Source: Eriocheir sinensis
Taxonomy: Eukaryota; Arthropoda; Malacostraca; Decapoda; Varunidae
Assembly (NCBI RefSeq): GCF_024679095.1
Contig: NW_026110828.1
Span: 440,001-504,000 of the forward strand
DNA: 64,000 bases
Direction: 5' to 3'
The translations under genes were made by a program, and so were the position numbers. This document shows positions 50,301 to 61,150 of the stretch, in pieces. The notes below the pieces were generated by a model. The model did not search any database. It was not told where the DNA came from and saw only the letters and a list, made by a program, of their open reading frames with translations. How positions within the stretch are numbered: position 1 is the stretch's first letter; each line of letters opens with the position of its first letter.

Positions 50301-50319
50301 AGGGAAAAAAATCCGATTC

Positions 50320-50447
50320 AAGAGGAAGGGAAAGAGGGGGAGAGACGAGAGAGGAGGAGGAAAGGGAGAGAGAAATAAGAGTAGAGAAAAGGGACATAAC
50401 GAGAGAAGATAATGGAGAGGGAGAGAGAGAAATAATGAGAAGAGGAA

Positions 50448-50543
<96 letters not shown>

Positions 50544-50695
50544 GAGTATGTTCTTGTAATAGTGTAAATCTGAAGTGAATGGAAGCCTGCAGCTGTTAAG
50601 GGGAGGAAGAGTGGCGTGAGGAGGAGGAGGAGGAGGAGGAGGAGGAGGAGGAGGAGGAGGAGGAGGAGGAGGAGGAGGAGGAGGAAGAAGATACA
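50320..50695. repeat. Purine-rich DNA with (GA)n and (GAG)n
   Basis: GA at about 50450-50541 and GAG at about 50619-50688. Confidence 0.95.
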
Positions 50696-50886
50696 AGTAA
50701 CAGACGGGTGAGGAGGTATGCACAAGAGTAGGGAAGACATAGGAAGGGGAGGAGAAGAAGACCAGGAGGAGGAAGAGGAGGAGGAGGAGGAAGCAAAAGA
50801 GGTGTGAGGCAGAATGAACAACAACAAGAAAAGAAAAAAAAGAAGAGGTAAAAATAAACAATGAGAGTATTCAGAAAGGGAAGCGA

Positions 50887-51033
<147 letters not shown>

Positions 51034-51238
51034 GATAACCGATCCCCAATTAGGAGATAGAAGAGAGACGAAGATGAAGGACAAAATAAACAAGGAATAA
51101 CGAAATAGAATGAGAAAGAAAACACAAAAGAAATGAATGAGTGAATGAAGGAAATGATGCAAAATAACAAGTGAAAAGGAAAAAAGAAAAGCAAGAAGAG
51201 AGAGAATGAGGAGGAAATGAAAAAAAGGAAAAAACAGG

Positions 51239-51239
<1 letters not shown>

Positions 51240-51324
<85 letters not shown>
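51240..51324. repeat. (AC)n microsatellite, ~85 bp
   Basis: Pure AC tract in A-rich surroundings. Confidence 0.97.
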
Positions 51325-51327
<3 letters not shown>

Positions 51328-51530
51328 AACAAGAGGAGCGGAAGAGATACAAGTTACATCACAATTAAAAACGAGAATAAGTAAGAAAATAAAAATACAA
51401 ACATCAATGTCGCTTTGTGCTTGACGAGAGGAAATGATTAGCAGGACTTAATGAGTGTCTGAACGCCGGTGTGAGGGAGAATATCCGATAATAATGATTG
51501 CGAAACAGACTTCCCAAAAAATGTAATAAT
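51325..51530. other. Unique AT-rich DNA
   Basis: No repeat or gene recognised. Confidence 0.55.
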
Positions 51531-51662
51531 CTATCCTCTCGAAATTGACCCCTCTCTCGGCCACCTCTTTGGATGCTTTTTAGGAGCAGCGAGTAGCGGG
51601 CTTTTTTTATTATTATTGTTTCCTTGTTTTTTGTGCCCTTGAGCTGTCTCCTTTGTTGTAAA
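51531..51662 (-). mobile_element. Element A copy 2
   Basis: The reverse complement matches the 2.9-kb copy from acaacaaaggagacagctc through gcccgctactcgctgctcc to gaggtggccgagagagg, with small indels in the A-rich centre. It has no coding capacity. Confidence 0.8.
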
Positions 51663-52055
51663 AATAATGAAGGTAACAAAGATAGACTTAAAAGATGATG
51701 AAAATATAGGTTCCTTTACAACATGGGAGGTAATATGACAAATGGAACTTTGGTAATAAGGTAAAATTTCACACATTAAATACAATAATGACAAAAAAAA
51801 CATGTACTTAAAATTTATATATCACAAATAAGCGAAATTAAGATAAAGTGGATTCGTTTAAATGCATGACGAGGGAAATGAGACAGCTAGAATTTCGCTA
51901 ATGAGGTAAAAATAAAATAAATAATAAAACAACACAAGAAAGGACATTCATAACTCAGATAGCAAGACACACGCAAGAATGAAGATAAATAAGTTTCGTT
52001 TTGGTGTTTGAGGGAACAAAGAGACAGATAGGACGTACAATAACAATACCGTAAA
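51663..52055. other. Unique AT-rich DNA
   Basis: tgaggtaaaa-like short motifs recur, but there is no clear array or gene. Confidence 0.5.
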
Positions 52056-52479
<424 letters not shown>

Positions 52480-52654
52480 CTTGGCTCGTTCTAGTGGGTG
52501 GAGGAGCGATGAGGCATTAATAAAGCAATTACAAAGGAACAATGGCAATAACAGACCAACAAAAGAACAAAGGATAACGAAGATAAAGATAAACAAAAAG
52601 AAAAGAGAAGGACACACCGAGACACTATATAGATTAACATAGAATTCGATGAAG

Positions 52655-52885
52655 AAAGATAAGCACTAATGGATGCTCAAAATAACAAAAAATATATTAC
52701 CACTAAGAAAACTATAACAATTAGAAAGAGGAAATAAAATCAGGTTGTTATGAGTCAGACAAAGAACTAATGGATGATCGAAATAACAAATACACAGAAA
52801 CACTAACAAGAAAACTATGACGATAACAAAGAAAAAAAGAAAATCAGGTTGTTATGGAGTCAGACAAAGGGATGCAGCAGATAAA
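52655..52885. repeat. ~105-bp diverged tandem duplication
   Basis: actaatggatgctc near 52665 and actaatggatgatc near 52767 head units that end in atcaggttgttatg and gtcagacaaag. Confidence 0.75.
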
Positions 52886-53199
52886 ACGTTAGAAAAAAGA
52901 ACGTTTATTGAAAAGATGAACAACACTTAACCCCCAAAAAATATGTACATCTAAAATATAACAATGATGAAGAGGAAGGAAAAGTGAGTTCATTATGAAG
53001 ATTGAAAAAAGCATTGCAGTGTGAGGTAGAATTGAAGTGATCCCAAAAAATAGCGATAACCAAAAATCTAAAATAAAGACAAGGAGAAAAAAAAGAAAAA
53101 AAGTCATTAAGAAGAAAAAAATCGATACGGTGGAAAATAAAACAAGACGAAAAAAGTTGCTATGATGAGCACTAACAAAAAAAATGACGTAAAAAAATA
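52886..53199. other. A-rich unique DNA
   Basis: No gene or array recognised. Confidence 0.5.
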
Positions 53200-53200
53200 T

Positions 53201-53363
53201 TGAACGCTATGAACAATGAACGCTATGAACACCGCTATGAACAATGAACGCTATGAACAACGCTATGAACAATGAACGCTATGAACAACGCTATGAACAA
53301 TGAACGCTATGAACACCGCTATGAACAATGAACGCTATGAACGCTATGAACAACGCTATGAAA
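53201..53363. repeat. 28-bp minisatellite built of 16 + 12 bp
   Basis: gaacgctatgaacaat (16 bp) and a 12-bp partial version alternate, giving four 28-bp units that differ at one site (aacaccg or aacaacg), with partial units at both ends. Confidence 0.93.
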
Positions 53364-53786
53364 ATGAGAAACTGGAGTCGTTATGAAGTGAAGAAAAAAA
53401 ATCCAGTAAAAAAAAAAAAAAAAAACTATTGAACCCTACTATGAACAATTCCCCCCCCCCCGTTAAAAAAACACAAACAAACAGAGAGACAGACAGAGAG
53501 ACAGGCCCGGTATGCTACAAGCGGGCGAGGAAGCGCTGGGGCAGATGTGACGCCCGATAGCCCCGCCACACACCATTGTTGCTCTCATTGTTGGTAACGG
53601 CAGCGAGGGTGTGCCGCCCCGTCACGCCGCCCTCACCTGCATGCTAATTGGTGACGTCAACAGGTAGATGGACCCCGAGCCTCACAGAAAACGGAAGTAA
53701 CAGAGAACCAAAGAAAACAGGCACGTGGTTGAAGAAGAAGAGGAGGAGGAGGAGGAGGAGGAAGATAAGAGAGAGGAGGGAAGGGG

Positions 53787-53790
<4 letters not shown>
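53364..53790. other. A/C homopolymers, then a GC-rich patch with a CRE
   Basis: A20 and C11 runs lie at about 53409-53461. 53510-53660 is GC- and CpG-rich and ends with ctaattgg next to a perfect CRE at 53652-53659. A GAG run follows. No gene is supported. Confidence 0.45.
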
Positions 53791-53878
<88 letters not shown>

Positions 53879-54015
53879 AAGACAAAGAAATATACAAACA
53901 ACAAAAAACTAACAACAAAAACAAATAGAAGAAAAAAAAATGAACGGAAAATAAAACAATCGCCAAAACAACACACACACACACACACACACACGTACAC
54001 ACACACACGTACACA
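53791..54015. repeat. (GA)n and (AC)n
   Basis: GA 53791-53876 and AC with GT interruptions at about 53971-54015. Confidence 0.95.
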
Positions 54016-54539
54016 CAGACTACTTAAAAATTGGAAAATCTCTTAAAATTCCCGTAGAGGAGTTTGGGTCGTATATTTTTCCCGTGAATGAGGTGGCAGC
54101 TTCATTTCCATAGTGGGGGGGAGGAGGAGGAGGAAGAGGAGGAGGAGGAGGAGGAAGGTTGCCAGGCACTCCCAACCTCATAAACCAACCTCACCAATGC
54201 CACACAGAAGCTAACCCCCTCCTCCTCTCCTCCTCCTAACCCCCCACCCCCTCACCCAACCCTCAAGCCATTCTCTCTCCCTCTCCCTCTCTCTCTCTTT
54301 GCTAGTGTGGCAGAGCGGAGGCACCCAAGATGGAGGTCTCTCTTGGCTGCCACCCCCCCCCCCCCCGCCACCCCCGGCTCGGAGGGGTTAAAGCAGATGG
54401 AGGGAAAAGAGACCTTGCTGGGTGCCTTTTTTTTCTCTCTCTTATATGCCAGGAAGTTGTGGAGGAGGAGGAGGAGGAGGAGGAGGGTAAAAGGGCACGG
54501 AGGTCAAAGAGGAGGTAAACAAAAGAAGATTCTGATATT
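54016..54539. other. Unique DNA with GAG and C runs
   Basis: GAG at about 54122-54155 and 54463-54486, and a C14 run near 54352. A 62-residue frame near 54330 has no domain and reads through the GAG run. Not called. Confidence 0.5.
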
Positions 54540-55020
54540 TTTTGTTTTCTTTTGTTTCTTCCTTGGTTTCCCTCTTCCTTCTTTTCCTTCACCTTTCTTT
54601 TCTCCAGGTTAGTCGTGTGTTTCTTCCCTCCCTCTCCTTTCCTCCTCTTTTTATCTCCCTTTCACTCTTCCTTTCATCTTTTCCTTCTTTCCCTTATCTT
54701 CTCATTTCCTCATTCTCTTCTTTCTTTCTTCGTTTCTCTCGTCTTTATCTTCTCTCCTTTCTTCATTGCCTACATCTCCATCCCTCCTCTTCCATCCTCC
54801 GTCTTTCATCTTCCTCCTTCCTTCTCTTAAACATCTTCCCATCTCTTCCTCCTCTCTTCACCCTTGCTTTTTACACATCTTCCCTCCTCCTCTTCCTTCC
54901 CTTACATACTCCTAAACATCCCCTCCCCCCCTCCTTTCCTCTCTTTCGTCTCCCTCTCTTCCCTTGCCTCCAACACATCTTCCCTCCTCCTCCTCCTCTT
55001 CCCGCACGTCAAAAGTCACC
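54540..55020. other. Pyrimidine-rich DNA with a splice-like junction
   Basis: Long C/T-rich DNA. At 54607 a strong pyrimidine tract ends ttctccag and is followed by GTTAGT, an acceptor abutting a weak donor. Confidence 0.4.
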
Positions 55021-55029
55021 TTAAATCTC

Positions 55030-55270
55030 CATCCGATGCGAGTAGGACATGCAAATTCGACACGCCCACTCGCGGCCTCAGCCAATCCCGTGCCTCGTTC
55101 CTCGCCGCGGCCCGCCAATGACAGCCCGCCTTACATCGCCGCTGCCAAATTCAAACGGGCTGATTCAGGAGGCGCGGCGGCCAATCAAAAGAGTGGTTAC
55201 TATTCTTACCGTCCAATGGCAGGCGGGGTTTCTCGAGGCCCTTCGCTACCACTCGTGAATTTAAATTGAT
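55030..55270 (+). promoter_or_regulatory. Promoter-like island: octamer plus four CCAAT boxes
   Basis: ATGCAAAT (octamer) is at 55049-55056. CCAAT boxes, all in the same orientation, are at 55082, 55115, 55181 and 55213, spaced 33, 66 and 32 bp. TTTAAA lies at 55260-55265. The island is CpG-rich between pyrimidine deserts. Evenly spaced CCAAT boxes bind NF-Y in many cell-cycle and histone promoters. The downstream gene is not identified, and the 101-residue frame across it has no domain. Confidence 0.4.
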
Positions 55271-55435
55271 GCTTTGGCCTTTGTTCAAGTGGTGTCTGCA
55301 GTCATCGCCACAGGGGAGGGAGGACGTGGGGAGGGCAGGAGGGGGTTAGGAGGGGTAAGGGGGTACGGGATTATCATAATTTTCACCTTAATATGCTTCA
55401 GCCGGCGTATGAAAATCAATAGATGGTGTCAAAGG
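55271..55435. other. Short G-rich then unique DNA
   Basis: A candidate downstream region of the promoter-like island. No open frame of interest. Confidence 0.4.
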
Positions 55436-55439
55436 CATT

Positions 55440-55915
55440 TTCTTCTTCTTCTTCATCTTTGTAACTATCTTCTTCCCCCTCCTTCTCTTCCTCCATCTTC
55501 ATTGTCTTATTCATCTTTCTTTTCCTTCGTCTTCTTCCTCCTCCTTCCTTATCTTATTCATCTCTCTTTTCCTCACCTTCTTCTTCTTCGTAACCATCTT
55601 CTTCCTCCTCCTTCCTTATCTTATTCATCTCTCTGTTTTCCTTCGTCTTCTTCGTAACCATCTTCTTCCTCCTCCTTCTCTTCCTCCTCCTTCCTTATCT
55701 TATTCATCCCTCTGTTTTCCTTCGTCTTCTTCGTAACCATCTTCTTCCTCCTCCTTCTCTTCCTCCTCCTTCCTTATCTTATTCATCTCTCTGTTTTCCT
55801 TCGTCTTCTTCGTAACCATCTTCTTCCTCCTCCTTCTCTTCTTCCTCCTTCCTTATCTTAACCATCTCTCCGTTTTCTTCACCTTTTTTTTCTTTTTCTT
55901 CTTCACGCCTTTTCG
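55440..55915. repeat. Pyrimidine-rich 64/79-bp minisatellite
   Basis: cgtaaccatcttcttcctcc occurs at 55589, 55653, 55732 and 55811, with an ancestral variant near 55458. Units share ccttatcttattcatc. Confidence 0.9.
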
Positions 55916-56411
55916 TTTTCATCTTCATCTTCGTCTTCTTCTCCTCCTCCTCCTCCTCCTCTCCCTCCTTCTTCATCTCTACCTCCTCCTTATTCACTTC
56001 CTCGTCTCCTTCCTTTCTTCACCTCCTCCTCCTCTTCCTCCTTTATCTTCATCTTCAATGTCTCCTCATCTACCACCTCCTTCGTCACCTCTGCCTCCTC
56101 CTCCTCCTCCTCCTCCTCCTGCTGCTGCTCCTCCTTCGGTCGGTGTGAAAGTGAGTGAGTGAGTGAGTGAGTGAGCCTTTCGTCCACTCGCAGGACGCAA
56201 AGGGAACTTAAAGTGAAGATACTGATAAAGAAAGAGGAAGAGGGAGGGAGAGGGAGAGGAAAGAGAGGGAAAAAGAGGGGAGGAGAGGGAGAGGGAGAGG
56301 AAAGAGAGGGGAGGAGAGGGAGAGGGAGAGGGAAAATCACCCACCCCCGCCACGTTCCCCTTCTTCTACCACCTCCTCCTCCTCCTCCTCCTCCTCCTCC
56401 TCCTCCTCCTG
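55916..56411. repeat. CTC runs, (TGAG)n and purine-rich duplications
   Basis: CTC at about 55940-55963, 56096-56120 and 56378-56411. A TGAG tetranucleotide lies at about 56152-56175. gaggagagggagagggagag repeats near 56280 and 56310. Confidence 0.88.
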
Positions 56412-56439
56412 CTCCTCCACGCCTTTAAGAGTGATGTAT

Positions 56440-56761
56440 CAGCGCTCAGCCTCAACATGGCGGCGAGGAAAGACTCCCAGAAAACATGGACGCGAAGGAA
56501 ACGCATTTTTCATCCTCACGATCCTCGATTTTGTGAGGAAATTCAGCAAATCAATCACGAATCCTGGAGTGAAAGCGTCTCAGCCAATGGGGCGGCGCGT
56601 CTCATCCCGCCTAGCCAAAGGGATACGCCCCCTTCGCCAGGCTCCTCCCCCTAAGGCCCCGGGAACGCCCCCCATAAATTCTCTGAAACTTGATCAACTT
56701 TGGCAGCGGCTGAGTTGATTCCCTGAACTCGCCTCGGAAGTTGAAGAGCCTATAAATTGTA

Positions 56762-56820
<59 letters not shown>
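56440..56820 (+). promoter_or_regulatory. Promoter-like island with CCAAT, GC box and TATA-like site
   Basis: CCAAT at 56584-56588 is followed directly by GGGGCGG (56589-56595). TATAAATT lies at 56751-56758. A (TC)n tract at 56763-56819, GAGA-factor type sequence, follows. A 65-residue frame starts at 56457 in a fair context (caacatggcggcg) with mixed composition. It has no domain and lies upstream of the CCAAT box, so it may be an unrelated short exon or chance. Confidence 0.3.
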
Positions 56821-57240
56821 CGGCACGGGAATTGCCTCCTCCTGCTCTTTCTCTCGCTCTCTCTCTCCCCCTTTCTTTTCTTTTTCCAGGATTCTTCTTT
56901 TTCGTTTTCTTTTTCCTCACTCGCTCGCTTGCTTGCTCAGTCGATTTGTCTTGCTCTCTCTCTCTCTCTCTCTCTCTTTCTCTGTCCTTGTATATTCTCC
57001 GTGGATAGTCTCTCTCTCTCTCTCTCTCTCAGGGCGCTCTCTTTGTGTCGATCTGCCTGCTTACCTCAGCTCCTCCCTCCTCCTCCTCCTCCTCCTCCTC
57101 CTCCTCCTCCTCCTCCTCCTATGCCGTCCTCCCTGTGGCACTCTCTCTTATAACTTTATTACTTCCACTAAGTCGTTCTCGCTCTCTATCTCGCTCTCTC
57201 TCTCTCTCTCCCCCTCTCTCTCTTTCTCTTCCTGTCTTCG
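56821..57240. repeat. (TC)n and (CTC)n pyrimidine domain
   Basis: TC runs at about 56955-56976, 57009-57030 and 57190-57210, and CTC at about 57070-57120. Confidence 0.92.
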
Positions 57241-57768
57241 TATATTCTAAAGACAAAAAGCGTGAAATAATATCAATCACAATCTGTCACAACACGACCC
57301 TTGAGACAATGCCAGGGATAGTGACGTTTCCACACTACTACTACTACTACTACTACTACACCTGTCTCCTCATTTATATATACCTGAGCCAACACACTGA
57401 AGTAATTATACCCACATTGTACTCATTATAATCTCGCCACATTTCATTGTTACACTAAGGGTCACACTATAATTCATCTCAGTGATAATAGTAAGTTTAG
57501 ACTCCTCATTGGCTTTGTAGTACTTGAATCAGGCTCATTGTAAACACTATTTCCTATTTTCCTGTCTAATTCGTCATCCCTTCTTCAACTGTATATACTA
57601 ATGACCCCCCCCCCCCCCTCTCTCACACACACACACACACACACAAAAAGAAGATTTTACCCTCAAGAAAAACACGTAAATCTTTCCCAATACTAAACAC
57701 AGGAGTAACACACAATATACACTACACAAACACACACACAAACACATCATCCCCACATAACATAACAT
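57241..57768. other. Unique AT-rich DNA with short repeats
   Basis: TAC at about 57335-57360, a C12 run then AC at about 57606-57645. No gene. Confidence 0.6.
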
Positions 57769-57769
57769 T

Positions 57770-57840
57770 GGGAACGGCGATTAGCGGGCTTTTTTTATAC
57801 TTTTTTTTGTTGCTGTTTCTATACTGTAAAAAAAATAAAA
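57770..57840 (-). mobile_element. Element A fragment, copy 3
   Basis: ggcgattagcgggctttttt resembles the agcgagtagcgggctttttt part of the minus-strand copy at 51.6 kb. The remainder has decayed into T and A runs. Confidence 0.5.
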
Positions 57841-57899
57841 AAAAATAAAAAAAACCCACAAACACACACACCAAGAAAATAAAACACGCACAAACGATC

Positions 57900-58105
57900 A
57901 CACAAACATAACCTTACCCTTTAACCCACCTCTCTTACCCACAAACACACAAACCCACACAAACAAACACACATACAAACATAACCTAACCCCTCTTAAC
58001 CCCCTTCTCTTACCCCCTAACACCCCCCCCCCACACACACACACACACGGCATAAACCTACTTAATCCCCTCCCCTCTCTCTTACCCCAATACACACCCA
58101 CAAAC
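57900..58105. repeat. ~75-bp C-rich degenerate minisatellite, 3 copies
   Basis: cataacctta, cataacctaa and cataaaccta each start a unit that includes cctctcttaccc or tctcttacccc and an AC-rich tail. Confidence 0.7.
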
Positions 58106-58445
58106 ACACATCACAAACCAACACAAACAGCGCCCCCCCCTCTCCTTTCTCCTCCCCTCTCCTCTCCCCTTTTCCTTTCCCCTCTCCTCTCCTGTCCTCT
58201 CCTCTTCCCCCTTCTCCCCTACCCCCCCCCAAGACACAAGGCGGTTCCCATACAACGCTACATCTTGAAAGCTCTTAATTTATCCCGTCTTAGAGATATG
58301 TGAGAGGGGGGACGAGAGGGGGGGGGGGGGGGCACGCGACCTCTACCGGGGCTTTTGGCAACCATCCTACGGTACGATTCTTCATTGTTATTGCCGACCC
58401 GCTCTCTCGTTCAGCCCACACAGAGGCGACTTATACAGCGACTCG
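58106..58445. other. C/T-rich, G-tract and short unique DNA
   Basis: C/T-rich to 58230, then unique, with a G14 run near 58319 and a GC-richer patch at 58335-58445. No gene. Confidence 0.55.
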
Positions 58446-58449
58446 TCCA

Positions 58450-58965
58450 TGGATGCTGCGAGGAGGAGGAAGATGATGCGAGGAGTGGGAGATGAAAATG
58501 GCGAGGGCTGGAGATGGAAATGGTGGAGGATGTGGAGGAGGAGGAGGAGGAGGATAGGAAGATAGAGATAGGTGGATAGGAGATGAAGATGATGCGTGGG
58601 TGAAAGGATGAGAAATAGGAGGATAGGAAGGTGAGGAAAATGGGAGATAAAGATGGTGGAAGATGTGGAGGAGGAGAAGGATTGGAAGATAGAAATAGGA
58701 GGATAGGAGATGAAGATGATGCGTCGGTGAAAGGATGAGAAAAAGGATGATAGGAAGGTGAGGAAAATGGGAGATAAAGATGGTGGGGTAGATGGAAAGG
58801 TGAGGAAGAGAAGGATAGGAAGAGGAAGACGAAATGAAAATGGTGGCGTAGATGGGAATATGAGGAAGAGAAAGATAGAAAGAGGAAAAAAGAAAGATAA
58901 AGACAGGGAGATAAAAATGGAGACGAGAAGGAAAAGGAGAAAGAAGATAAATCGGATAAGAAAGC
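58450..58965. repeat. ~124-bp purine-rich tandem array
   Basis: gatgaagatgatgcgt near 58580 and 58708 and aggtgaggaaaatgggagat near 58630 and 58757 define the repeat. A ~65-bp sub-repeat continues to about 58890. The 385-residue minus-strand frame is its polypyrimidine shadow. Confidence 0.8.
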
Positions 58966-59270
58966 TAAAGTTAACATAAAAGAAGATAGACGAACGCAAT
59001 GGGAAGAAGATAAGGAAAAATTGATAAGAGAGGGAAAGGGGGGAGGAGAATAAGGAAGAGGAGAAAGGGGAAAATTGATAAAAAGTAGCATAAGAAGACT
59101 GTGATGATTGACGTGATGGGAGAAACTTGAGAGGAAGGAGGAGGAGAAAAAGGAGAATGGGAGGAAGGAGAGAAAGATGATGGAGAAGATGAAGGGAAAG
59201 AGAGATAAAAACAGACACGTGAAGGGAAGAGAAGATAGCAGAGATAGATAGATAGTGAACAGATGGTAGA
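58966..59270. other. Purine-rich DNA
   Basis: A/G-rich with no clear period. No gene. Confidence 0.6.
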
Positions 59271-59274
59271 GATA

Positions 59275-59530
59275 GAGAATAGAATAGAGAATTGATAGAG
59301 AAAACGAAGTAGAGAAGAAATTGTAGAAGAGGGGAGATAGAGAAGAAAATGAAAAAAAGAAAAAAAACAAGACTTTCATAATATAAGTCGTTCCAAAAAT
59401 AGCAGAATAGAATAGAGAATTGATAGAGAAAACGAAGAAGAGAAGAGATTGTAGGAGGAGAGGGGAGATAGAGAAGAAAATGGAAAAAAAAGAAAAAAAA
59501 CTCAAAATATATATCGTTGCAAAAATCATC
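59275..59530. repeat. 128-bp tandem duplication
   Basis: agaatagagaattgatagag at 59281 recurs at 59409. Both copies end in an A-rich segment and a cgttccaaaaat or cgttgcaaaaat junction. Confidence 0.92.
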
Positions 59531-59559
59531 ACTGGGCTCGTTCAAAATTCATCCCTTGC

Positions 59560-59864
59560 TAAATTTTCCTTCTTCTTCCTCCTCCTCCTCCCCTGTTTCT
59601 TTTCCTCTTCTACTTCCCTGTTCTAGTCTTCTTCCTCCTCCTCCTCCTTCCCTGTTTCTTCTCCTCTTCTACTTCCCTGTTCTAGTCTTCCTCCTCCTCC
59701 TCCTCCTCCTCCTCCTCGCTACAACTGAGCCCATGAAATAAAACCCTTGCAGATTATCACTTAAATACGTTCCTAATGACTGCGAGGAACAACCATACTG
59801 CATAAGTGGAGCTCTTCTTGATATATCTAAAAAAAAAGTAAGAAAAAAAAATAAAGAAACAATC
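59560..59864. repeat. CTC/CTT-rich duplication and unique DNA
   Basis: cctgtttcttttcctcttctacttccctg and a variant repeat ~61 bp apart near 59594 and 59650. A CTC run lies at about 59692-59717, followed by unique AT-rich DNA. Confidence 0.8.
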
Positions 59865-60065
59865 TCACCGCCGGAGTTGATTTAATGAGCGCGGCTTCGG
59901 CTCGTCGGGCAGGTGGAGGGAGTAATTAGAGGAGGCTGGAGTGACAGGCGCCCACTCCACACCTTGATGTATTGGTGTTCCTGCCCTGATGCTCACCTGC
60001 CCTCCCTTCTCTCCTTCTCTCCCTCCCTTCACCTGTATCCAATTGCGGTGTACCTCTGCCTCCAC
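59865..60065 (-). other. Weak coding-like segment
   Basis: A minus-strand frame of mixed composition includes PIHQGVEWAPVTPASSNY and LHLPDEPKPRSLNQLRR. A donor-like cggcg/GTGAGA lies near its end at about 59869. Its upstream edge is purine-rich, so no good 3' splice site exists, and no domain is recognised. It could be an internal exon only if the acceptor lies within the frame. Chance is more likely. Confidence 0.15.
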
Positions 60066-60515
60066 ATATTCCTGGCCCCATCCCTCACCTCACCTCACCT
60101 TGCTCCCTTCCCCCCTTCCCCCCTTTGCCTCTCTCCTGGATCCCTTTCTCTCTCTCCCTTCCTCTTTCTTTCTCTCAAAATCTTGCTGACCTCTCTTGCT
60201 TCGTACATTCTCCTTTCTCCTTCCCTCCCGTTCTCTTCTTTCATCTCTCCTTGTTTCCTTCTTCCCTTCTCCTTTACTCCCCTTCTCTCCTTTCCTGTCC
60301 CCTTGTTTCCCACCTTCAACACCACTCATCACCAACACCACCACCACTCACCACCTTCAACACCACTCATCACCACCATCATCACCTTCATCACCACTCC
60401 ACCATCACAGTCATCTTCTCTCCACATCATCATTCACAGAGGAAGGAATCACCACCACCACTACCACTACCACCACGCAATACATCATCCACTCTCCACA
60501 ATTTTCTCCCGGCTA
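60066..60515. repeat. Pyrimidine-rich DNA and CAC/ATC trinucleotides
   Basis: C/T-rich to about 60310, including a CCTCA run near 60080. caccactcatcaccaac units are duplicated near 60319 and 60360, followed by further CAC runs to 60475. Confidence 0.8.
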
Positions 60516-60575
60516 CCTAACCTGACCTGACCTGACCTGACCTGACCTGACCTGACCTGACCTGACCTAACCTAA
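60516..60575. repeat. Telomere-like CCTAA/(CCTGA)9/CCTAA tract
   Basis: One CCTAA, nine perfect CCTGA, then two CCTAA pentamers. CCTAA is the complement of TTAGG, the common arthropod telomere repeat. CCTGA is the complement of the TCAGG variant known in some beetles. At 60 bp it is an interstitial microsatellite and not a telomere. Confidence 0.93.
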
Positions 60576-61150
60576 CTAGATCACATTTATATCCACAAGA
60601 GACGGCCTACTTTCTTTTCCCCTCACATTCCTCTCCCTTCCTTTTCTTTTTCCTTCCTTTCCTTACCTTTCCCTTCTTTTTTCCCCACCTTCTATTTCCC
60701 ACCCCTTCCCTACTCCTCCCTTACACTCCCCTGCCTTTTCCTGGTCTCTTCCCTCCCCCAAACCCTTCCTTACCCTCCATGCACTCCCCTCCCCGACCAT
60801 AACCCCCTTACCCCATCAACCCCCCCCCTCCCCCGCCTCACAAGCATGGTAGCCACAGATCACGAGACCCCACAAGCGCCGATGATTTAAGAGCCACAAC
60901 AGGTCACCGCCGCGGATTCGAAGCGACGAAGCCAATGCAACCAATAGCGATCTTGTTCTTGAAGGGCTTCGGAGAGCTGTTGCAGATGCCCCTCCCCCCA
61001 CCCTCCCTTTCCCCCCGCCACCAAGACAAAGAAGAGGACGAAAGCATGGGATGTGTCAAATGGTGGTGAGGAGGTAAGGGAGGACTGTGATAAACAAAGG
61101 GATGAAGGGATTGTTTGTCAAGAAGTAAGGTGAGGAATACTAAGCAAGAT
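60576..61150. other. C/T-rich DNA, then a short unique island
   Basis: 60600-60835 is C/T-rich. 60836-61000 is CpG-containing and unique with two CCAAT motifs near 60930-60945. 61020-61145 is mixed DNA. No gene is supported. Confidence 0.5.

Noticed and set aside
50290..50306. Acceptor-donor junction after (CA)n
   Set aside because: acacag/GTGAGG has only CA repeat upstream instead of a pyrimidine tract. It is probably coincidence.
58388..59545. 385- and 373-residue minus-strand open frames
   Set aside because: Two frames of the same polypyrimidine strand are both open because stop codons are rare in C/T-only DNA. The underlying DNA is a purine-rich tandem array.
60516..60575. True chromosome end
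   Set aside because: The tract is 60 bp and is flanked on both sides by ordinary unique and repeat DNA.
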